Part shown: positions 35,705 to 42,347 of the stretch, piece by piece
How positions within the stretch are numbered: position 1 is the first letter of the stretch
Layout of the letters: each line of letters starts with the position of its first letter
From: Acidobacteriota bacterium
GTDB lineage: Bacteria > Acidobacteriota > Terriglobia > UBA7540
DNA: 42,347 bases
Direction of reading: 5' to 3'
NCBI GenBank assembly: GCA_021787735.1
Contig: JAJYLL010000036.1
Location: 1 to 42,347 of the forward strand
Made by a program: the position numbers and the translations under genes
Notes under the pieces: generated by a model
Seen by the model: the letters and a program-made list of their open reading frames with translations, nothing else
The model's database searches: none
What the model was told of the DNA's origin: nothing

Positions 35705-36592
35705 ATGCATAGAACACGGCGTGGCCGACTGCGAGTTGGTGTTCACACCTCGATTGCAGGATCGATCGAGCATGCTGTCCGGCGTGCGATAGAAATCGGG
35801 TGTGATACCTTTCAGATGTTTTCTGCGAATCCCCGAGGCTGGAGGACGCTGGATCCCTCCCCCCAGGAATGTGAGCGGTTCAGGGCAGCGCGCGAGGAGT
35901 TTAAGCTCTCGCCCCTTGTTATCCACGATAATTATCTGATCAATCTGGCCTCTGCTGACGGGGAAATTCGCGGGAAGTCGGTTGTTGCCTTCCGCCGCGA
36001 ACTCGAGAGGGCATTGGCGCTTGGTGCGGATTACCTTGTGGCGCATCCAGGCAGTGCCAAGGACTCAACGGTTTCTGAGGCGCTTAGAACGTGCGTGGAA
36101 TCGCTTAAAGAGGCCGCCACGGGCCTTTCGCTTGACGGCCTGATGGTGCTGATTGAGAACACTGCCGGGCAGGGCTCTGTCATAGGCAGGAGCTTTGAAG
36201 AGGTTGCGGAAATAGTGGCTGGAGCCGGCAGGGAATTGCCTGCTGGAGCCTGTATTGACACCGCGCATTCGTTTGCCGCTGGTTATTCGATACACACTCC
36301 CGATGGCCTTTCGAGGACGGTCAAGGAGCTAGACCGGACTGTTGGAATCAGCAAGGTTCGGATCATACACGCCAATGATTCCAGGGCGGCGTTTGATTCA
36401 CACGTTGACCGGCATGAGCACATTGGCAAAGGGCAGATTGGCGCGGAGGCTTTCGGCAGGATCGTGCGTCACCCGAAACTCCGAGCAATCCCTTTTATAT
36501 GCGAAACTCCTTTGGATGAGCCGGAGGACGACAGGCGGAACGTCGAAATGATACGCAAGCTGGCAGGAGCGCAAACCCGTGGCAAGCATTGA
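35705..36592 (+). CDS. nfo: Deoxyribonuclease IV (endonuclease IV, AP endonuclease)
   Basis: The 295-residue TIM-barrel enzyme cuts DNA at abasic sites in base-excision repair. All nine metal ligands of the trinuclear zinc site are visible: His74, His114, Glu151, Asp185, His188, His222, Asp235, His237 and Glu267, at the spacing of the E. coli enzyme. Segments HTSIAGS, HDNYLINLAS, ENTAGQG, DTAHSFAAGY and HANDS mark the family. The start at ATG 35705 fits the family length; the frame is open upstream to 35510 but without homology. A small gene overlaps its 3' end by 14 bases. Confidence 0.94.
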   Translation: MHRTRRGRLRVGVHTSIAGSIEHAVRRAIEIGCDTFQMFSANPRGWRTLDPSPQECERFRAAREEFKLSPLVIHDNYLINLASADGEIRGKSVVAFRRELERALALGADYLVAHPGSAKDSTVSEALRTCVESLKEAATGLSLDGLMVLIENTAGQGSVIGRSFEEVAEIVAGAGRELPAGACIDTAHSFAAGYSIHTPDGLSRTVKELDRTVGISKVRIIHANDSRAAFDSHVDRHEHIGKGQIGAEAFGRIVRHPKLRAIPFICETPLDEPEDDRRNVEMIRKLAGAQTRGKH

Positions 36593-36968
36593 TCGCTGGT
36601 GGGATGATCTGACAAGGAACCGCGCTGCAGCAATCCTGGAACTTGTGCTTGATGCCATCTCCGACGATTATGAGAACGTTGAGATAATTCGCAGGATAAT
36701 TAACCAATACGATCGGGATGAGCCTGATCTGAAAGACTGGAAGGCGCTGGCTGCTGTGCCTGTTTCACGTCTGGAAGTCGTCGATGCTTTGCGCGAATTG
36801 ACGGCGGAAGGTTTTGCACAAGCCAGTATTTATGACCCTGGTGCAAAGGAGTATCAGGCGGTGAGTTTTCGCCGCGACATGGCCAGCGTGCTTTGCTTTT
36901 ATGTTACGGAGAAAGGAATGCAAGCGGTAGACCGGATTCACAAGCGGCACACCGAGACGGCACAATAG
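36579..36968 (+). CDS. Conserved small protein, winged-helix-like
   Basis: GTG 36579 is preceded by AGGAG about ten bases upstream and overlaps nfo by 14 bases. The protein has 129 residues, begins MASIDRWWDDLTRNRAAAIL, and is mostly helical. A central part (PVSRLEVVDALRELTAEGF) followed by a probable beta hairpin (AQASIYDPGAKEYQAVSF) resembles a winged helix. A final TEKGMQAVDRI resembles the end helix of PadR/MarR-like proteins. I do not recognise a named family. It lies between nfo and leuS in the same direction, so it may be part of their operon. Confidence 0.65.
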   Translation: MASIDRWWDDLTRNRAAAILELVLDAISDDYENVEIIRRIINQYDRDEPDLKDWKALAAVPVSRLEVVDALRELTAEGFAQASIYDPGAKEYQAVSFRRDMASVLCFYVTEKGMQAVDRIHKRHTETAQ

Positions 36969-36976
36969 GACGACCA

Positions 36977-39484
36977 ATGGACACCAACTACGATCCGCAG
37001 AAAATTGAAGCCAAGTGGCAGAAATTCTGGGAGGAGCAGAAACTCTTTGACGCTGACATTGCGCCTGGCCGCCGGAAGTACTACGTGCTGGAGATGCTAC
37101 CTTATCCCTCGGGCGACATCCATATGGGGCACGTTCGCAATTATTCCATAGGCGATGCGCTGGCCCGCTACATGTCGATGAAGGGATTCAACGTGCTTCA
37201 TCCCATCGGATGGGATTCATTCGGATTGCCGGCAGAGAACGCGGCCATTAAGCACCAGCGGCCACCGGCGGAATTCACTTTCGCCTATATTGACCGCATG
37301 CGTCGGCAATTGAAACGCCTGGGAGTTAGTTACGACTGGCGGCGGGAAGTTACCACCTGTGCTCCGGAGTACTACCGCTGGAACCAGTGGTTCTTCCTCA
37401 AGATGTACGAACGCGGTCTGGCCTATCGCAAGAAGAGCCGCGTGAACTGGTGCCCGCAATGCGAGACTGTTCTGGCCAACGAGCAGGTGGTGGACGGCTG
37501 CTGCTGGCGGCACGAAGACACTCCGGTGGTGGAAAAAGATCTCGAGCAGTGGTTCCTGAAGATCACCGATTACGCCGAGCGCCTCTTGGAGGACATGAAG
37601 GAGTTGGTCCGCTGGCCCGAACGCGTTCTAACCATGCAGCAGAACTGGATTGGCAAGTCGAAGGGAACGGAAGTAGGTTTCAGTATTGACGAGCTTGGTC
37701 TCCCGCTGCGTGTTTTTACGACGAGAGTCGACACGATTTTCGGATGCACGGTCGTTTTCTTGGCTGCGGAACATCCGCTGATTGGAAAACTGATTGCTGC
37801 GTCGAAGGAACCGGAAAAACTCCGCAGCGAAGTTGAGCGAATCAAAAATTCCTCTGTCCATGCGCGTGTTGAAGTGAACCTTGAAAAGGATGGTGTTGCA
37901 ACTGGGTTCCACGCTCGCAATCCATACAACGGCGAACTAGTCCCAATCTGGGTGGCCAACTTTGTCCTGACGGAATACGGAACCGGTGCGGTCATGGCCG
38001 TGCCGGCGCACGACCAGCGCGACTTTGAATTCTGCACGACGTTTAATCTACCTATCCGCACTGTTATTCTGCCAAAAGACGGAGAACCTAAAGCAAAACT
38101 TGAAGCCGCTTTCACAGAATTTGGCAAGCTTGTGAACTCCGGCCCATACACCGGCCTTACCTCTGAGCGTGCCATCGAGCGCATGACCCACGATGCGGAG
38201 GCTGACGGTTTCGGAAAGGGAACCATCCAGTACCGGATCAAGGACTGGGGTATTTCTCGCCAGCGCTACTGGGGCACGCCTATCCCTATGGTTTATTGCG
38301 ATGCCTGCGGGGTGGTTCCCGTGCCGGCGTCGGAACTGCCGGTCCTTCTGCCGGCCGATATCAAGCTGACGGGAACCGGGCAGTCGCCGCTCGCGAGTGT
38401 TGGGGAATTTGTGACCACAACATGCCCAAAGTGCGGTGGTCCCGCGCGGCGCGAGACCGACACGATGGACACTTTTGTTGATTCCTCGTGGTACTTCTAC
38501 CGCTACACCGATCCCAAGACCGACTCGGCTCCGATCAGCAGCGAGGCCGTGAACTACTGGTTTCCAGTGGACCAGTACATCGGCGGCATTGAGCATGCCA
38601 TCCTGCACCTGATTTACATGCGGTTTTTTACCAAGGTAATGAAAGACATCGGCCTGGTCAGTTTTTCCGAGCCCGTGGCGCGGTTGTTCACGCAGGGCAT
38701 GGTGATCAAAGACGGCTCCAAGATGTCCAAGTCCAAGGGTAATGTTGTCGATCCCACCGCCATGTTTGAAAAGTACGGGGCTGATACGGTCCGGCTTTAC
38801 ATGCTGTTTGCGGCTCCGCCTGAAAAGGACCTGGACTGGAGCGACACCGGCATCGAGGGCGCCTCGCGTTTTCTGAACCGCGTTTATCGGACGATCTCCA
38901 AGTATGCCGAGAATTTCGGCGCGGTGGAATCGCTTCTGGGGAAGTTGCCACGCCCGGCAGCCTCTCCCGAGTACACCGCCGAGGAGCGAAATCTGCTCCG
39001 CAAGGCGCACCAGGTGCTTCGGCACGTGACCAAAGACATGGAAGATCGCTGGCATTTTAACACCGATATTGCGTTGACCATGGAACTGGTGAACGAACTC
39101 ACTGAAATGGACGCAGCGATATCGGAAGGGAGAATCCGGACGGAAGTACTTAAAGAAACACTTGAGATATTGGTTCTTATCCTCGCGCTTTTTGCACCCC
39201 ATATCGCCGATGAACTCTGGGAGGGTATTGGCCATTCCGGGGCGACCCTGCGCGTTGCCTGGCCGGCCTACGATCCGGTGCTTGCTGCTGAAGAAGAACT
39301 TGAACTTCCGGTCCAGGTGAACGGCAAATTGCGCACACGAATTCGTGTCGCGGTGGATGCCAGCGAGGATGATATCCGGCAGTTTGCGGTTGCTGACGAA
39401 AAAGTCGCGCAGTATATTGACGGCCACCAGGTCGTCAGGGTCATCATCGTACCCCAAAAACTTATCAACATCGTTGTCAAATAG
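36977..39484 (+). CDS. leuS: Leucine--tRNA ligase
   Basis: The 835-residue class I synthetase charges tRNA-Leu. The start MDTNYDPQKIEAKWQKFWEE is typical, and AGGA stands seven bases before ATG 36977. The HIGH motif is HMGH (49-52) in PYPSGDIHMGHVRNY. An editing domain (roughly 220-400) has TRVDTIFGCTVVFLAAEHP and the YGTGAVMAVPAHDQRD block. KMSKS is at 582-586. The C-terminal anticodon-binding domain ends VIIVPQKLINIVVK. Intact. A long open frame exists antisense to it and is ignored. Confidence 0.96.
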   Translation: MDTNYDPQKIEAKWQKFWEEQKLFDADIAPGRRKYYVLEMLPYPSGDIHMGHVRNYSIGDALARYMSMKGFNVLHPIGWDSFGLPAENAAIKHQRPPAEFTFAYIDRMRRQLKRLGVSYDWRREVTTCAPEYYRWNQWFFLKMYERGLAYRKKSRVNWCPQCETVLANEQVVDGCCWRHEDTPVVEKDLEQWFLKITDYAERLLEDMKELVRWPERVLTMQQNWIGKSKGTEVGFSIDELGLPLRVFTTRVDTIFGCTVVFLAAEHPLIGKLIAASKEPEKLRSEVERIKNSSVHARVEVNLEKDGVATGFHARNPYNGELVPIWVANFVLTEYGTGAVMAVPAHDQRDFEFCTTFNLPIRTVILPKDGEPKAKLEAAFTEFGKLVNSGPYTGLTSERAIERMTHDAEADGFGKGTIQYRIKDWGISRQRYWGTPIPMVYCDACGVVPVPASELPVLLPADIKLTGTGQSPLASVGEFVTTTCPKCGGPARRETDTMDTFVDSSWYFYRYTDPKTDSAPISSEAVNYWFPVDQYIGGIEHAILHLIYMRFFTKVMKDIGLVSFSEPVARLFTQGMVIKDGSKMSKSKGNVVDPTAMFEKYGADTVRLYMLFAAPPEKDLDWSDTGIEGASRFLNRVYRTISKYAENFGAVESLLGKLPRPAASPEYTAEERNLLRKAHQVLRHVTKDMEDRWHFNTDIALTMELVNELTEMDAAISEGRIRTEVLKETLEILVLILALFAPHIADELWEGIGHSGATLRVAWPAYDPVLAAEEELELPVQVNGKLRTRIRVAVDASEDDIRQFAVADEKVAQYIDGHQVVRVIIVPQKLINIVVK

Positions 39485-40138
39485 ATCGTCTCCCGCTGGT
39501 TGTTCAGTCGCTTTGTTCCGTTTTTGCTTGCAAGCAGGAAGGGCGGAGAGAAGTCGTGCCCATTTGCCCATTTGAGATCCCTTCGGTCTGTTAGGCTGGG
39601 GTGAGCCGGATATCGGGAGCCTGATGGTGCGGGCCCCCTGGAGAAAGAGGGCTTATCCCACAGAGACGGCGTAGCGGTGGGTTGATCCCGCCATCAGACC
39701 AATATTTTCAGCATTGGTTGGCGGCGTAGAGCCGCCGCTACAACCATTTTGAACATCTGCTAAGGAACTGCTTGTATCCGTCTGCCGAGGGCGCTATAAA
39801 AAACGGTTGCCGCTGTAGGTCCTCAGATTCCTTTCTTGGTACCCGAACTCACCAGCGGGATACCCGCTGAGTCACAACCTTGGCGGCAAAAAACAAGTGC
39901 GAAAAATTGAATCGATCCGTTGGGAAGGGGAGTGGGCGTCGTACGCCGAAGCATTCATATTGTTGTGTCTTGATTGTTTCTGCTTGCTTTCAGCGTGGTG
40001 CTTAACCAAGCACAAGCTATCTTTTACGTCCCCGATCGGCTGTGCAGGGGCGGTTCATTTTGAGAATGCGAATTAATAAAAGGGACGAAGGCGCGGGGCC
40101 TTGCTGACCCTGAGCCAGCTATAAGGGAGGAAAGTTCA
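39485..40138. other. Intergenic region with structured repeats
   Basis: About 650 bases with no gene. It holds a REP-like inverted repeat (39716-39745) and a second perfect hairpin CAGCGGG-ATA-CCCGCTG (39853-39869). A GGGAGG ribosome site (near 40126) belongs to the following gene. Confidence 0.5.
39716..39745. repeat. REP-like stem-loop (GGTTGGCGGC…GCCGC…CAACC)
   Basis: GGTTG/CAACC and GCGGC/GCCGC form an interrupted stem around GTAGA. A degenerate relative (GGCGTAGCGGTGGG) lies about 45 bases to the left. The GTAGCGGCGG…CTACGCCGCC-type sequence looks like an intergenic repeat unit, though only this copy is complete here. Confidence 0.5.
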
Positions 40139-41585
40139 ATGAGCACATCAGCAGAAGAGGGAGTGATTGAGGCCTGTTCATGCGAAATTGAAAAGGGACG
40201 GGGCCGGGTAAGTTCCGGCCACAGCTCTTTGTTGCGGCTGCGCGCCGGGCTGTTTGCAGCGGCGGTGGCCGTGTTGTTTATTTTAGGCACGGGCGCGGCG
40301 CAGCGCGCCCAGGCGCAGGTTGAATCGGTACTGCACAGCTTCACGGGCAGCGACGGGTTTGACCCTTATGCGGGTCTGATCATGGATCCGGCGGGCAACC
40401 TCTAAGGCAACACGCCTATCGGTGGCCCTACATTCTCGCCAGCCTCTTCCTCTTATGGCGACGGGGCCGTGTTCGGGATTGCGCCCGTGACACTTTCCGC
40501 CACCAGCCTGAACTTTGGCAGCGTGGGAGCGGACACAACCAGCGCGGTGCAGAACGTAACCGTCACCAATATCGGCAGCGGCAATTTCAGCTATAAAACG
40601 GCCTCGCTTTCGGGAACCAACGCCGCGGATTTCGCAATCGCCTCGAACACCTGTAGCACGGCGCCCGGCGTGACGTTGAGTCCTGCCAGCCTGACGTCTG
40701 GCGGCACGACGGTGGGCAAACAACTCATCTGTGCAGTCGGTGACACTGACCAACAGCGGCACGAGCGAACTGACGATTTCCGGCCTGAAGTCCAGTGGAG
40801 ACTTTGCGATTGACGCCACAGGGACGACCTGCTCGGTAGGACTGCAGGTGGCGGCTTCCGCAAACTGCACCATCGCCGTGACCTTCCCGCCCACATCAGG
40901 AGGAACACGCTCGGGTGCCGTCACGATCACGGACAATGCCAGCACCAGCCCTCAGACTGTGGCGCTTTCGGGCGAGGGCGCTGATTTCACTCTGGCGCCC
41001 CGCACCACCAGCGAGACTGTCGCCCCCGGAGGCACAGCCAGCTTTGACTTGCTGGTATCGCCCGAGGGTGGATTCAACCATGCCGTCAACTTGGCGTGCT
41101 CGGGCGCACCGCAGGGAGGCACCTGCACGTTAACGCCCAACGCGGTGACGCTGGACGGGACCAATAGGACTGTGGTGAGTTTGAAGGTGAACACCACGGG
41201 CAATGCCATGATGGCGGCGGGTCCGCAGAACTTTGGGCGGCCGCCGTCGGGTTCGTTGCCGATGACGGCGTGGCTGACGCTACTGGGCCTGCTGGCCTTG
41301 ATGGCGATGGTGAAATTCAGTCCGAAGGGATGGCGGGTGCGGCGGGCCGCACCGTGGGCCACATTGGCTCTCGTGGCGGCGCTTTTCGCAGGTTACTGCG
41401 GAGGAAGTTCGACCATATCGAGCACAACCACCAGCAACTCGACACCAACCGGTACTTACACGCTGACGGTCACTGCTACTTTCGGCAGCCTGACCCAAAC
41501 CAAGTCAGGCGGTGCTGAAAGTGCAGTAATTGCCGTGGCTGTAGCGCCTGGGGACAGCGAGCCTGGTCCCAGTAAGGCGTTATGA
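40139..41585 (+). pseudogene. Decayed secreted protein with ASH/choice-of-anchor domains
   Basis: The gene begins well: a signal peptide (MSTSAEEG…, hydrophobic at about residues 35-52) and a GloVer-type repeat start (ESVLHSFTGSDGFDPYAGLI). It meets TAA at 40403-40405 where a tyrosine codon is expected (…AGNL-stop-GNT). The same frame continues with an ASH-like domain (TLSATSLNFGSVGADTTSAV). Near 40700-40730 a one-base shift moves coding into another frame with a second ASH-like domain (VTLTNSGTSELTISGLKSSG), an Ig-like domain, and a membrane helix (WLTLLGLLALMAMV). A tail of the PTGTYTLTVTAT type ends the gene. Two lesions make a functional product unlikely unless they are sequencing errors. 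A GGGAGG precedes ATG 40139. Confidence 0.75.
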
Positions 41586-41601
41586 GCAGCAAATCCAGCA
41601 T

Positions 41602-41641
41602 GGGCCGAAGTTCCACTCTTCGCGGGTGGAACTTCAGGCCC
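41602..41641. terminator. Very strong hairpin after the ASH pseudogene
   Basis: GAAGTTCCAC (41607-41616) pairs with GTGGAACTTC (41626-41635) around a 9-base loop. Outside, GGGCC (41602-41606) pairs with GGCCC (41637-41641) after one bulged A. No T-run follows, so it is either a non-canonical terminator or an intergenic repeat. Confidence 0.55.
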
Positions 41642-41879
41642 GCAGCCCACTCGAATTCCCAGGGGCCGATCTGCTTCGGAATTAGCGCCGCAAGTTCGTC
41701 ACTGCCGCTATTCTTGCCGTCGCTCGTTAGCGCTTTCTTCACCTAGATAAACCCTGCCGAGCACGACAACCGGTCTCGACTGGCCATCATTAACACAAGA
41801 TGTTGTACAATATCATGTATATTAGACTATCCCTGCTGCAAGATCGTAGTCCGGCGGGGTATCGGAGCAAACTGGAAAA

Positions 41880-42347
41880 ATGCAAAACCCTCGTCCTATC
41901 GTCGTGCTTGATTTTGGGTCGCAGTACACGCAACTGATCGCCCGGCGCATTCGCGAAATGCACGTGTATTCAGTGATCGTTCCGTGTCACATCCCATTCG
42001 ACGATCTTGTCAAAATGCAGCCTCAGGCTATTATCCTTTCCGGCGGGCCGTCGTCGGTTTACGATCCGGGATCTCCCACCTGTGACGACCGTGTTTTCGA
42101 GCTTGGGGTGCCGGTCCTTGGTATCTGCTACGGGCTGCACCTGATGACCTACAAGCTCGGAGGCAAAGTGGAGCGGGCCGAACGCCGTGAGTACGGGTTT
42201 GCAGAGCTTGAAATCACCCCGCCCAGCGAACTTCTTGCCGGGTTGGAGTCGCCGCTGCGCGTCTGGAACAGCCATGGCGACCACATCGTGGAAGTGCCCC
42301 AGGGATTCCGGGTTTCGGGGCGAACGGAAAACGCGATTGCAGCCATC
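41880..42347 (+). CDS. guaA: GMP synthase, N-terminal part (window ends inside the gene)
   Basis: ATG 41880 opens the glutamine-amidotransferase domain of GMP synthase, which converts XMP to GMP using ammonia released from glutamine. Visible are VVLDFGSQYTQLIARRIRE, SGGPSSVYDPGSP and the nucleophile elbow GICYG with Cys83. VWNSHGDHI, with an amidotransferase-type histidine, lies near the end of the window. The usual GICYGMQ reads GICYGLH here. 156 codons are seen; the synthetase domain is beyond the right edge. A TTGTAC…TATATT stretch at about 41811-41832 may be its promoter. Confidence 0.95.
   Translation, partial: MQNPRPIVVLDFGSQYTQLIARRIREMHVYSVIVPCHIPFDDLVKMQPQAIILSGGPSSVYDPGSPTCDDRVFELGVPVLGICYGLHLMTYKLGGKVERAERREYGFAELEITPPSELLAGLESPLRVWNSHGDHIVEVPQGFRVSGRTENAIAAI

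Noticed and set aside
38048-39571. 507-codon open frame on the minus strand
   Set aside because: It is antisense to leuS, whose motifs are all intact. Long antisense frames are common in GC-rich codon usage. No ribosome site or family resemblance.
41476-41742. 88-codon minus-strand frame near the ASH pseudogene
   Set aside because: It runs through the strong hairpin and antisense to the pseudogene; GTG start with a poor ribosome site; no family seen.
1-42347. CRISPR array, rRNA operon, toxin-antitoxin or restriction system
   Set aside because: No regularly spaced direct repeats, no rRNA sequence and no recognisable defence genes were seen.

Overview
The window looks like a chromosomal segment of an uncultured-type Acidobacteriota. 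This is inferred from gene families, not from any marker search. The clues are a ~1000-residue TonB-dependent receptor with an N-terminal carboxypeptidase-regulatory-like domain, an ASH/choice-of-anchor-type secreted protein, integrases of the type beginning MTPLR, an LptF-LptG fusion, GlyQ plus GlyS, and a Rieske/cytochrome b operon built with multihaem c cytochromes. The base composition is moderately GC-rich.

Left part (1-12.6 kb) is accessory-flavoured. Two tyrosine-integrase remnants (1-539) precede a MacB-like ABC exporter operon with a secreted esterase (640-3597). A TonB-dependent receptor follows on the minus strand, then an intact IS630-type insertion (7541-8680), a truncated transposase and a tandem universal stress protein. 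A damaged minus-strand reading frame may lie at 10386-10839. A 55-codon gene and a tyrosine recombinase with two compensating frame breaks end the section beside a tRNA-Pro(UGG).

Middle (12.6-21.9 kb): a perfect CRP/FNR-type half-site pair next to a -10-like box precedes an electron-transfer operon of pentahaem cytochrome c, Rieske protein, b6-type cytochrome b and membrane-anchored nonahaem cytochrome c. A two-gene unit follows, a ROK-like ASKHA protein and a PIG-L deacetylase. Then come a remnant of a FAD-linked oxidase, a zinc-ribbon MscL and a small membrane protein on the minus strand. A ~1 kb non-coding stretch carries a cluster of DnaA boxes.

Right part (21.9-42.3 kb) is core housekeeping. 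It holds recO-glyQ-glyS, ppdK with a good terminator, a fused lptF-lptG divergent from a GH57 glycosidase, a beta-propeller lipoprotein, nfo, a small winged-helix-like gene and leuS. A decayed ASH-domain secreted protein and the 5' part of guaA finish the window. Three near-identical 16-20 bp palindromes (TGTCGRCGCGYCGACA) occur only in non-coding DNA of this part and are not explained by any gene.

The signals most worth following are the Rieske/cyt b-multihaem operon with its putative FNR/CRP promoter, the dispersed palindrome family, the DnaA-box cluster, and the integrase whose frame breaks include an A-AAA-AAC heptamer. No CRISPR array or obvious defence island was seen.
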